NCBI GenBank assembly: GCA_964036315.1
Contig: OZ038517.1
Coordinates: 57,505,156 to 57,569,155 of the forward strand
Source: Acanthosepion esculentum
Taxonomy: Eukaryota; Mollusca; Cephalopoda; Sepiida; Sepiidae
Direction of reading: 5' to 3'
DNA length: 64,000 nucleotides
This document shows, piece after piece, positions 11,307-21,947 of the stretch. The translations under genes and the position numbers were made by a program. The notes beneath the pieces were generated by a model, which worked only from the letters and a program-made list of their open reading frames with translations, searched no databases and was not told where the DNA came from. Position 1 is the first letter of the stretch, and every line of letters starts with the position of its first letter.

Positions 11307-13845
11307 TTTAGGATTTTGCTCCTTGAGTCTACATCCATATCTAAATCTGATTTGACTGCTAGGTCTACTTTATTGTTATCTTCCACTCCGATGTGGCTAG
11401 GAATCCAATATAGTTTGATGTCTTCATGTTTGCAAGTAGTTCTCATTTTGCATAATAGTTTGATAATGAGTGGGTTGTTGGATTAGTGAGTCCGATAAAA
11501 TTAAGATTTTTTTGTTTACTCTCTGTGATGATGATGGTGTGAGCTGGCTCTATTGCATAAGCCTCTGCAGTGAAAATAGAGCTTCCATTTGGGATATTCT
11601 CTTTTTTGTTGTAATATTTTAGCTCACTGTTGCACATTATGTCTTGTCCTCACACTTTGAACCGTCTGTATAGATGGTTGTATGGTTAGGGTAGTTTTCC
11701 AATATGCCCTGAAACTTGTCCTGGGTGCGTTTTTTGTTTAGAGAGTTGATTTAATTCTAGAAAGGCTTCAGGTTATTTGACTGTCTATGGTGAAATATTG
11801 GCTGCAGTCGTTTCTTGTATGTTTGAGAGTGTGGTCCCTAACTCTCTAGCAATGGATTTCATCCAGAGTCCATAGGGTTGTATGGTATTGTCTTTTTGTT
11901 GGAATAGATCACAGTAATTAGGTTTAAATGTACTGTTTTAAGCTGAGCGAGTTGGGATTTTATTTTGACATAGTACTGTAGTGCCAGTTTAGTGCGCCGT
12001 AAATGTGGAGGTGTTTCATTAGCTTCTGTGTATAAGTTCTCCACTGGGGATATTCTAAAAGTTCCGATCTCTCCAATGGGGATGTTCTAAAAGTACTAGT
12101 GTGAGGCTTTGATGATAGGTTGCGTTGAGTATTTTTAGGTATGATTTTCTGGCCGCCCCATATATGAAACTAGCGTAATCCAGTTTTTAGCGAAGTAGTG
12201 ATCTGTATAATTTGATCAAGGTTAGTCGATCAGCCCCCCAATCAGTATGGACTACTATACGCAAAAGTTGGAGGACTTTGCTACATTTTATTTTTAAATA
12301 TTTTAGATGGGTAATGAATGTTAATTTTTTGTCAATTATGATGCCTAGGACATTGTGTTATTCCATTACTGGGATTTCTGCTCCGTCTAATTTTAAACAT
12401 GGGTCATTGTGCAATTTTCTTAATTTGCAGAAATGTAGGCATTTGGTTTTCGTTTTGGAAAAGGTAAAACCATTTTCTGTGGCCCATTTGTACATTTTAG
12501 TGAGTCATCGTTGGAGTTGTCTTTCTATGGTGTGCATATGTCGAGATCTGTACATTATCAGAAAGTCATCGACATATAGGGAGCATCTCACTCCTGGGCT
12601 TAAAGATTTAACTATAGAGCTAATTTTTACGCAGAATAGGGTCACCGGAAGAATGCTTCCTTGTGGAACCCCTTCTTGATTTTGCAGCTCTGATAGCGTA
12701 GTTCGTATACAGACCTGAAATCGTCGGTCTTTCAGGAAATTCTCTGTTTCGAGTCAGCCTCCCTTTTAGTCTCAGTTCATACAGGTCCAAAAACAACATT
12801 GGACGTCACTGATTAAGCCTTTAGCTTCCAGGTACTAAGTCAACCTGTTGTTGACCATTCTTGCCATAGTTTTATATAGACAACTGTGACATCCTTTCCA
12901 GGTTTTGGAATAGGGATGATGAATGACTGTCTCTACATTTCTGGGAAGTTGCCATTTGTCCATATTAACATATGGACAAATAGCAACTACATTTTTAATA
13001 ACTGTTGTAATGATTTGTTGGGTAACTGTTTTCAAGGTCTGTTGTATTTTTTTAGTGCTGATTTTTTTCGAATGCATTTTCTAGCAGTAGAGTTGAGGAT
13101 TTCCGTGAAATTTTTGATGCTTTTTCTTCAATTATTTTTTTTATAACATTGGATTTCAAATTGTTCCCAGTTCGCTCTGCCTAATTTCCAACGGAGAGGG
13201 TTTTTGTCATTATGTTCTGAGTTTTGTAGGCCGATTGGCAAGTGATCGCATGTGCCTGCCAGAACATTCCAAGAGAAATCCATATAAAATGATAGATCAC
13301 TATTGCCGAGTATCTGCCAGTAAATGGATTCATGTAAGATTTATGTTTATCATCATAAATGCATAAATCGTTGTTATTAATTATTGTTCCTAAGGTCCCC
13401 CTCTTTTGGTTTGTGTCTTTATTACCCCATATAGTGCTGTGACAGTTAAAGTCCTCTTAGTATTATAAAAAGATGCAGTTGTCTTATGATTTCATGAATT
13501 TCAGCTTCATTTACTGGTTCATTCGGTGAGATGTATACTGAGCAGATGTTTACTGTCCTGTGTAAGGTCACTTTAACAGCAGTCGCCTGTAAAGTGTAAA
13601 GTAGTTTAGATTTATATTACTATGAGGTACATCATTCCTAATTAGAATAGATGTACCGTCTAACGCTTGAAGCCCAGTGTCATGTGTGTAGTTGTATTAA
13701 TGGCATTCTTTTATATTCAGGTTGTCATTTTACTTAAGGAATGTTTCTTGAAGGCAAACAACTACCTGTGACAGGTTCTGTTATTAGCAGAAGCAGTTCA
13801 TTTATGTTTGCCTTCATTCCGCAGCAGTTCCACTGAATTGTTTGA
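11307..13845 (-). pseudogene. LINE ORF2: endonuclease, reverse transcriptase, RNase H, degraded
   Basis: The minus strand from about 13850 reads MYQTIQWNCCGMKANINELL, the start of the AP-endonuclease domain (IVQWNCRGLKANxxEL), followed by TAVKVTLHRTVNICSVYISP. The RT begins near 13180 with NPLRWKLGRANWEQF and SCLYKTMARMVNNRLT. A deletion of perhaps 140 bp follows, then LSELQNQEGVPQGSILPVTL, then the catalytic YVDDFLIMY at about 12565-12540. Further on is the thumb block LRIVVHTDWGADRLTLIKLYRS. RNase H is represented by SSIFTAEAYAIEPA and IKLYWIPSHIGVEDNN. Both catalytic Asp residues of the YVDD box are kept, but many stops and shifts make it non-functional. The protein would nick target DNA and reverse-transcribe the element RNA. 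Confidence 0.8.
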
Positions 13846-13855
13846 TACATGACTG

Positions 13856-15060
13856 CTAAATGTTTTCGGGCTTTAGCTTACTATGTGGTTGTGATTTTAT
13901 TTTCTGAGGTTTTGAGTTTGGAAGTTTTGACCGTTTGTGGGTTCTGAATCTCCATTTCTTCCAGTTTGTTAAATCGATTTTTGCTAGGAATTTGGTCACT
14001 GTGAATTTCTGGTTTTTGCTTGGCTGGTACTGATTTTTTAGGAGATACGTTCTTAAGTCTATCTTTAATGGTTTTGGGTGGGCGGATAGAAGAACGCTGT
14101 GACCTTTGCATTGTAGGAGATTTTGTACTTTTTGGAGAAGTGATTTGTGTTTGAGCGGTAGATTTTTATTTGTTTTTTCTTTATTTATTATTTCAATTCT
14201 TTCATTGGTTTTCTTTTGTGCTTCAGTTTTTAATATTTCCTTTAAGGTAGATTTGAAACTTGGGTCAGTCATTTGGTCGTAAGTCTACAAGCTTCTTAAT
14301 GAAAGCTCTGTGTTTGTCAGGTTGTCTGAAATTCGTAGTGGTCATTTTTGCGTTATTGTTGCACAGGAACGGCCTTTCATATAGCTTTCTACCACTCCCA
14401 TGAATGAGCTATTTCGTGTATGTTTCACATTGACTATCTCCTTTTCCCTTTTTTAGAAATCGTATGATCTTGAGTATGCTGGATGATTTTCCTGGCAGTT
14501 AGCATTCTTCTTCCATGTGGTCGGAATCCCATTTTCCACACCTTGGGCGACTCCCGTAGATATCCCTATGATGCTCAAATTTCTGGCACTTGAGGCACCT
14601 TATATATTGTTCCACTGGCTCAATATTGTACCCGACTTTTATTTTTCTAGGGAATTGAGGTGTGGCAAAAATAAGGATATACGTATCCGTTGTTACGGTT
14701 TATCCTTTTCTTTTATTGTCATTTTACAGTAATCACTGACCCCCTGGTTTCTTAAGGCAGATGTGATTTCCTCAGGTGTGGCCAGAGACAACTCTCTGCT
14801 TCTGATGACTCCCTTAGAAGTGTTCAGTGTTTTATGGGGGAAGTTTTGATTTTGAGGTTATGAAAAATCTTCATCTTGATTAAAATTTCGGCATGTTTCC
14901 TATTTTCTACTTCGATTAGCAAATTGTCGTTTGTCAATTTCTTAACTTTGGGGTGGGGGGGGGGGGTTAATCCTACCGGGCCGCACTAGTTCAATCATGA
15001 AAGGGGAAAGTTTTGCTGGAGGAGAGTTTCATCTTGGGTCGCAGGCACAAGAGAGTTTGA
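13856..15060 (-). pseudogene. LINE ORF1 (gag-like, zinc-knuckle), degraded
   Basis: Near 14960-14880 the minus strand reads NDNLLIEVENRKHAEILIKM, and then pieces matching the LNTSKGVIRSRELS block of gag-like ORF1 proteins. At about 14630-14505 it reads VEQYIRCLKCQKFEHHRDIY and CGKWDSDHMEEEC, which is a CCHC-type nucleic-acid-binding region. The last 138 codons (14272-13856) are an open, Lys/Asn/Gln-rich C-terminal tail. There are at least three frameshifts or stops. In related elements ORF1 binds the element RNA in a ribonucleoprotein. The 5' boundary near 15060 is estimated from where the similarity fades. The poly-G run near 14953-14966 may be replication slippage. Confidence 0.7.
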
Positions 15061-15260
15061 AAAGTCAATACTCATTTCTTTTTCAGAGTCTGAAAGATAC
15101 TATTTGGGGTTTTTTGCTTTAGTTATTCATAATTTTGATGTAGTAAAATTCACTGCCTGTGCTCCCAACCCACCTCGGAGTCCGACATTGAGACGTATCA
15201 AGGGGGAAACTCAGTCGCCTTGTCGGGTCAGGGCTACACAAACCAGTATACTCATATTCG

Positions 15261-15309
15261 AGAGAGACTCTGACCACCCGTTAAACACACGGGTGGTCAG
15301 AGTCTCTCT
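15261..15309. repeat. perfect 21-bp inverted repeat, 7-bp loop
   Basis: The arms are 15261-15281 and 15289-15309 (central motif GACTCTGACCACCCGT) around TAAACAC, with no mismatch. The repeat sits about 45 bp before a telomere-like CTAACC tract. The stem would be very stable as RNA or cruciform DNA. Confidence 0.95.
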
Positions 15310-15353
15310 TCCAAAATCTGAAGTGTACAAACTGGTATGTTTCCAGCCATGTC

Positions 15354-15371
15354 TAACCCTAACCCTAACCT
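15354..15371. repeat. short telomere-like (CCCTAA)n tract
   Basis: CTAACCCTAACCCTAACC is the complement of the TTAGGG telomere motif of most animals. About three units only, so it is an interstitial trace. Confidence 0.8.
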
Positions 15372-15469
15372 CTGACGCCTATAAATTGGATAGAGATTCT
15401 ATTTTATCCCAGTATATATTTGGAGTATCGTATTTTGTTAAAAAGTACTCCACAAATTTATATAGTTAT

Positions 15470-15716
15470 AGGCGCTTGGGCTTGTCATGGCAGCCAATTG
15501 ATCGGATCGGGCCTCTCCAAACGCCCGTCTAGTCCAAGTAAGGGCCAAAGTACTGTGTTGGGAATCAAAAGTATCTAACCCTGACTCCTGAAATCCTCAA
15601 CTACCAGGATCCCGTCCCCAGACATTACGGGTCGCCATCCACGGCAAACAGGTGGCCTCATTTAGGGAATCGGTTACCTCGCTGCTGAGGTGCAGTCGGT
15701 GTATTCTGAAGCCCCA
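15470..15716 (+). repeat. unnamed interspersed repeat, family C, copy 1
   Basis: The segment shares a series of blocks in the same order with 34875-35125: CAATTGATCGGATCGGGCCT, CGTCTAGTCCAAGTAAGGG, CCAGGATCCCGTCC, TCGCCATCCACGGCAAAC and GAGGTGCAGTCGGTGTA. It is G+C-richer than its surroundings, has no ORF of note, and I recognise no tRNA promoter box with confidence. It could be a SINE or a non-autonomous DNA element. The upstream part (15160-15470), with the hairpin and the CTAACC tract, may belong to the same unit. Confidence 0.7.
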
Positions 15717-16084
15717 GCAGACACGGCGTAAATGAAAACGGAATCAAGTAGTAGAAAATTTTTTTCATTTTTTTCTTGCGATAAAAATGACATCATTTCA
15801 ATAACATCATTTGTTATTCGTCTTTTCAGTTGACCTTTTCGGAATTTTCTCTTTACTTTTTCGGTTTTTATATATGATAGCAGTAATTCTGACATTAATG
15901 AAAAATATATTTTAGTTTTGTACATATTCGCTTATATAAAAAAGCGATACATACATTTAAAACTTGCTATATCTATAAAGCAAACGTGCTCAATATCGGA
16001 GATAGGAGTTTATATAAATAATGTGCGGGAAGATATCTGAATAAATTCAGAGAATGGATACGTAGGTATTAGACATTTCTCAGA
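15717..16084. other. no recognisable feature
   Basis: AT-rich spacer between the family C repeat and the minisatellite. Confidence 0.4.
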
Positions 16085-19000
16085 TTAAGACAGTATATAT
16101 GCTTCTTTCTCTGTCAACGTAAATTTATTTAATTCTGTCAGGGCCTTTGTAGTCACTCGACATCCTCTGTAAACGAAGATTTCTAGCATTATTCCTGTGA
16201 ACACTTATGTAATGGACAGGCTCCTTCCCCTGTATAGGTAAAATTCTTTCATTTTGTCAGTGCCCATGTAGCTAATGAACGTGCTCAGTCATCTGTATAG
16301 ATACAATTATTTTATTCAGTCAGTGCACACATAGTAAATGGACACGCATCGAAATCTGCATACGAAGATATTTTTCAATCTGCAAATATACACGTAGCTA
16401 ATGGACACGCTTCGACGGTGTCACACATAGAATTCTTTCATCCTGACAGTGCAGCCGTAGAAAATGGAGACGGTTCGTTTTCTGGATACGTACTTATCTT
16501 TATTTCTACCAGTGCATCAGTAGAATAGGACAGTTATCTCTATACGTAGATTACATACATTCTGCCAGTGAACGCATTGCTAATGGAAACGCTTCATCAT
16601 CTTTACACGAAGAATAATTTCAATCTGCCTGAGCACACGTAGATACTGAACACGTCTTGTTATCACTATAAGTAGTTTTTTTATTTTTTTATCTGCCAGT
16701 GGAATCGCTTCTTCATATTTGGACGTAGATTTCATTCATTCGGCCAATGAACAAGTAGCTAATGGACACGCTGGGTCATCTAAATGAATGATTTTTTTCT
16801 GTCAGTCTACCAATGCACACGTAGCTAATGGCCACTCTCCGACATCAGTATGCATAAATAACTTTCAGGTAATGGAGGCGCCCCGTCATCTGCATACGTA
16901 GAATTCTTTCATTCTGCCAGTTCACACGTAGCTGATGGAGACGCCTGATCATCTGTGTACGTAGATTACTTTCATTGTACCAGCGAACAAGTAGCTAATG
17001 GAAAGGCTTCGTCATTTGAATACGTAGATTTTGTACATTATGCCAGTGCACACGTAGCTAATGGAGTGTCTCGTCATCTATGTACGTAGATTTCTTTCAT
17101 CCTGCTAGTACACACGTAGATAATGGAGACGCCATGTTTTCTGTATACCTAGATCTCTTTCATTGTGCCAGTGCACACATAACTAATGGACACGCCGAGT
17201 CACATCTGAAAACGTACATTTCTTTCATTCTGCCAGTGCACATGTTGCTAAAGTACACTCTTTGACATCAGTATAAAAAATATTGTTTCAGTCTGCCTGT
17301 GTAATAGAGACATTTTATCATCTGCATAAGTAGAATTATTTCACTCAACCAGTGCACACGTAACTAATAGAGTCGATTTGTCATCACGAGATGTAGAATT
17401 ATTTAATTCTGTGAATACACACGTAGCTAATAGAGATATTTCATCATCGGCATACGTAGAATTCTTTAATTCTACGAATGCAAACGTAGCCAATGGAGAC
17501 ATTTCATCTCTATACGTATATTTCTTTCATTCTAGAAGTGCGCACATAGCTAATGGAGACGCTTTGTCATATCTGTACGTTGAATTCTTTCATTCTCTGA
17601 ATACACACTAGTTAATGGAGACAGTTTGTCATCTGTATACGTAAAATTCTTTCATTCTAGAAGTGCACACGTAGCAAATGGAGATATTTCGTCACCTCTA
17701 TGCGTAGGTTTCTGTCATTCTTCCAGTGCACGCGTTTCTAATGGAGACGATTTGAATTATTTCATTCTGACAGTGCAAACGTATCTAATGGAGACGCTTT
17801 GTCGTCTCTATATGTAGATTTCTGTCAGTGCACACTTAGCTAAAGGAGACGATTCGCCATCTCCTATGTAGAATTCTTTCATTCTTAGAAAGCACTCGTA
17901 GCTAGTAGGGAATATTTGTCATCTCCATGTGTAGAATTCCTTCATTCTGTGAATGCACACGTAGCCAATGGAGATATTTCGTCATCTGTATACGTAGATT
18001 TCTGTCATTCTGTCAGTGCACACGTAGCTAATGGCGACTCGTTGTCATCTCTATAAGTAGAATTATTTCATTCTGAGAATGAACACTAATGAACAGCTAA
18101 TAGAGACGATTTGTGATCTCTATACGTTGATTTCCTTCATTTTGTCAGGGCACACACAGATAAATGTAACACGTAGGTTTCTTTCATTCTGCCAGTGAAG
18201 ACGTAGCCTATGGAGATATTTCGTCATTTCATATCTACGTAAATTTGTCATTCTGACAGTGCACACCTAGCTAATAGATACGATTCGCCATCTCCATATG
18301 TATAATTCTTTCATTCTGCGAATGCACACGTAGTCAATGAAGACGCCTCGTCATTGGCATACATAGATTGCTTTCATTTTCCAGTGCACACTTGGCTAAT
18401 GGAGAAGTCTCGTCACCGGAATTCATAGATTTCGTTTATCCTGCCAGTATACACGTACTAAATGGAGACGCCTTGTCATCTGTATACATAGATTTTTTTC
18501 ATTCTGCCAGCGCTCACGAATATAAATTAGACACCTCGTCATCGGTATACATCATTTTTTCCCATTCTGCTAGTGCTCACGTAGCAAATGGAGATACCTC
18601 GTCATGTGATTACGCAAATTTCCTTCATTCTGCCAATGTACATGTAGCTAATGGTGACGCCTCGTCATCGGTATGCATAGTTTGCATTCAATCTGCAAGT
18701 GTACACGTAGCTAATCTCGACCTCTCGTCATTGGCATATATAGATTTCTTTCATTCTGCTAGTGCTCACGTAGCTAATGGTGACGCCTCATCATATGATT
18801 ACGCAGATTTCCTTAATTCTGCCAGTGCACACGTAGCTAATGGTGACGCCTCGTCATCTGAATACGTAGATTTCCATCATTCTTTCAGTGCATACACAGA
18901 TAATGCACTCGCATCGTTATCTCTACACGTAAATTTCTTTTATTCTGGAAGTGCACACAAAACTTTGTATTTATACATAGATTTCTTTCGTTCTGTTTGA

Positions 19001-19715
19001 GCAGACGTTGCTAATGGACAGCTTCCATATTTGTATATGCTGTATTTAATTCTTCCTGTCCATGCTTATTTAATGTATACTGTTTTTCATATGCACCTGT
19101 ATATTTCTTTCATTTCATTACTAGTGCACACGTCGTTAATGGATACACTATCTACACTGTACTTGTATATGTATTTTATTCTGCCAGTGTATACGAAGCT
19201 AAGTGATGTGCTTCTTCCTTTGAATACAAAGAATTCTCTCGTTCTTCTAGTGTATGCATAATAGACGCGCTTCCTCATCTGTAGGTGCTCATTTCTTTCA
19301 TTCTGCCTGTGCTCCCCGCCGTAGATCTATGACTCCCTCCGTCTACTGTATCTGCATATTTATTTCATTCTGCTAGTGTATCCGTTAGTAATGTACAGGC
19401 TTCGTCATCTGTATACGTAAATTTTCTTCACTCTGCCAACGTACATATTAAACATTGGACACGCTTCTTTACACCTAGATTTCTTTCATTCTGCTAGTGC
19501 ACACCTAAGTAATGGACACACTTTCTCTGTACTCGTAGATTTCTTTCATTCTGTTAGGGATCACAGATAATTGACACGCTTCTTCCTTTTTACATGTATC
19601 TTTATTTCATTCTGCCACTACACACATCGTTATTTATACTCTTCTTCATCTGTACCTGTAGATTTTTCTTTCTGCTACTGCACACGTAGGAATTGGAGTC
19701 GCTTATTCCTCCATA
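16085..19715 (+). repeat. large minisatellite, 63-bp unit, roughly 55-58 copies
   Basis: The consensus unit, given in blocks, is GTAGCTAATGGAGACGC / CTCGTCATCTGTATACGTAG / ATTTCTTTCATTCTGCCAGT / GCACAC, which adds up to 63 bp. Copies run from about 16.1 to 19.7 kb. Those between roughly 17.0 and 18.95 kb are closest to the consensus, and those at both edges are more diverged, a pattern expected from unequal crossover. Indels shift register in places, for example at 16680-16880 and 18060-18130. Because 63 is a multiple of three, one frame stays open over long stretches and reads VANGDASSSVYVDFFHSASA plus H. The other two frames contain TAG or TAA in every consensus unit. I know of no named satellite with this unit. 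Confidence 0.95.
18368..19000 (+). other. longest open frame through the minisatellite, 210 codons
   Basis: About ten 21-residue units of the form DFFHSASAHVANGDASSS are read without a stop. Further open pieces in the same repeat phase lie at 17080-17265, 17378-17611, 17626-17817 and 19031-19261, but in differing genome frames because of indels. There is no signal peptide, no splice-site pattern that I can defend and no known domain. Substitutions hit all codon positions, including conserved-looking ones. I think it is a by-product of a 63-bp unit rather than a gene, but an old repeat-protein exon cannot be excluded. Confidence 0.3.
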
Positions 19716-20260
19716 CACCTACACTGACATTGCAAGACTTTTAATTATTTACAATCTTCTTCATATCATTATTAAATTTTACTTTTTACTGTAGACTGAT
19801 GTCAAAATATTCTTTTATTTCACATTAAAGATCTCATACTTATTTTGCTCTTTCTAAAACTGCCATGTTTCGTTAATTTCTGAAATAAAGTCTTTTTATG
19901 ATAATTTTATTATCACGTAAATGTACGATACGCTCAGACAGTTTAACTATTAAATTTTACAAATGTGATAGAGAATCTATATATAAAGCGTAAGAATTTT
20001 TCTAAGGAATCAAAATGAAAAATCTTTCATGTTATTTTGTATGCCTTATTTTCCATCAACAAAATTCACCATGTTTTTCAGGTATTTTGATGTTTTTATC
20101 ATTTGCCCAGATTATTTTTTATAATTCACGGCAAAAGATAAAATTGTCATCTATGTCCCTTTTGGAGAGATTAGACTGACCAAAGACGATGTCTTGATCG
20201 GTCGAGATATGATGAGTTCAGAAGGGATGCCTCATGCATCAGTTTTGCAGCAACACTTCT
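19716..20260. other. no recognisable feature
   Basis: AT-rich, no repeat or coding signal seen. Confidence 0.4.
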
Positions 20261-20378
20261 TAGAGGAGGTGGTGAAAAAGTTCTCGGCTCAACCAAGATG
20301 GTGTTAAAAACAATTCTGATATTTGCTCAGATTTGAAGATGTGGGTCGAGTGGATAATTTTTTTAGGTCCTCCTTGTA
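20261..20378. mobile_element. mariner-type MITE, copy 2
   Basis: The right end in reverse complement reads TACAAGGAGGACCTAAAAAA, then TTATCCACTCGACCC. The left end reads TAGAGGAGGTGGTGAAAAAG followed by TTCTCGGCTCAACC. This is the same terminal pattern and length (about 118 bp) as the element at 10115-10234, with no coding capacity. Confidence 0.6.
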
Positions 20379-20969
20379 GGATAATGAATCAACAACGATA
20401 ATCTCAGCTTTCATTAAGGATTGAAGCTTTTGAACATAATCAGTAAACACTAATCTTTTCTTCATATTGAACTGGGAAGAAATAAAACAAATTTCAAGAT
20501 TGACAGATTAAATTAAATACACTAAACTAATTTTTTTATCCTAACAGAATTTATATTGGATAACACGAGAAAGAGATTAGAAACTGATTGTTCAAATCCA
20601 ATTCCTAATGTCTTTTTTATACTAATGTTGTTCCCCCAATACAAGGTCAAAGATCCACTGAACGAGGCTGTTTTAATTGTGTTAGTGGAAGAAGTAAGAA
20701 GTGTAAACTATGAAGATGTATGATAGATAGCGGTTGACCGTAGACGAAGAGGTTAACATCGTAGTGATTGGGGAAGCGATTCTGAGAGAAGAAGCTCTTA
20801 GTGGAGCTGCCTCCTTACCAATAGAATACGAAGGGAATGAAGATTGCATATGAGCCATGATTACTGTGAAGTTCGAAACTCTAAGGAATGTAGCTCGTCT
20901 GAATATTTGCTATAAAAGTAGAGATAGAATAATGAGAGACAAGTAACGTTTCGATACTTAAGTATCTAT
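20379..20969. other. no recognisable feature
   Basis: Flank of the LTR retrotransposon. No gene seen. Confidence 0.4.
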
Positions 20970-20974
20970 CTATG

Positions 20975-21210
20975 TGTTATGAGACCAATACTTCCTTACA
21001 TCATGGACTCTCCCAGTACTATATTATTATGTGAATGGGAGGAGTAGCACCAGTAATGCGCAGCCACGTACGATACCAATATCGGACACCAGTGGATAGT
21101 AAGCTCTGCTTACTGTATTCTTTGTAACTTTTCTGTTTAATATATATTTCTTACCTCTAACCCGTGTTCCGTGTTTTTCCTTCCGTGGCCCCTACTTCGG
21201 GTCCACATCA
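20975..21210 (+). repeat. 5' LTR
   Basis: It runs from TGTTATGAGACCAATACTTC to CGGGTCCACATCA, 236 bp. Compared with the 3' LTR it lacks about 11 bp in the ATGGTAGTATCATGGGAG region. A TTTAATATATATTTC stretch may contribute to the promoter or polyadenylation region, but I cannot locate a start site. Confidence 0.95.
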
Positions 21211-21230
21211 GCGGCGACAGAGGATTCGAG
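21211..21230 (+). other. primer-binding site region of the Gypsy element
   Basis: GCGGCGACAGAGGATTCG follows the 5' LTR directly, in the position and style (GGCGACAGAGG) of metazoan Gypsy primer-binding sites. The motif TCAGTGGCGACAGAGGAATC recurs at about 21272, so this region is partly duplicated. I did not identify the tRNA primer. Confidence 0.55.
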
Positions 21231-21947
21231 ACACGCACCCACACCGAAACCTCAAAGCCCCAGTCCCACATCAGTGGCGACAGAGGAATCGTTTAACCCC
21301 ACTGGTTCCCACATCAGTGTTGAACTAGAATTTGAGCTGGCATTACGACATCAGCGAACGAAACGCAATAAACGAGCAACCAAGTATCGAGAACGACTGC
21401 TTACAAAAAACCCAGCTTGTGCACAAAACAAACTGACAAACTCAAGAGCTCGAAGTTCTACGGTTGACTCAAGTTCGAAAAAGCTATTCACCAAGTCGCG
21501 CATTTAGCAAAGTGTTAAAATATTTTATGAAATTGATTTGAATTCCTACAAATCTCGTGCATAAAATTACCCTCTCCTCAAATTGATTGAGGTGAGTTTT
21601 TTCTAAAAAAAAAAAAAAAAAAAAAGCAAAGAAAATTCTCCCAAAAGAAGGAAAAAATAAAATCCAGTGTATTTATTTTTTTTTTTTTGCTATCTAAGTG
21701 ATATTTTTCTCCCCACACTTCTAAAAAAAATATATAATAAGCGTGGAGAAAATTTAAATGGTCACGTTGAAATTAACGGAACAACAGTATCTCGAGAGAT
21801 CTAAACCAGTAAGTAGTTCTTATTAATTTTATTAATTGACTACTAGATTTGGTACACGGGTTTTCAAAGCAACAGTAATTGCTGTTATTTATTTATTTAT
21901 TTCTGTTTTGTGTGTTCTTTCATTACTTTTCTACATATTATCTAAAT

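Larger units (their letters stand above)
11307..15060 (-). mobile_element. near full-length decayed LINE with RNase H (I/jockey-like)
   Basis: On the minus strand, in order: ORF1 with a zinc-knuckle region (15060-13856), an AP-type endonuclease (about 13845-13200), reverse transcriptase (about 13180-12100) and an RNase H domain (about 11640-11310). This order with an RNase H after the RT is known from I-group and some jockey-group non-LTR retrotransposons. The 3' end is cut by the Tc-type transposon at 11306, and no 3' UTR or poly-A tail was found. A second, 5'-truncated member in the same orientation lies at 31455-34150, so this is a repeated family. Confidence 0.8.

Noticed and set aside
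16085..19715. CRISPR-like array
   Set aside because: The whole 63-bp unit varies together with no constant repeat alternating with unique spacers, and the context is animal DNA full of retroelements.
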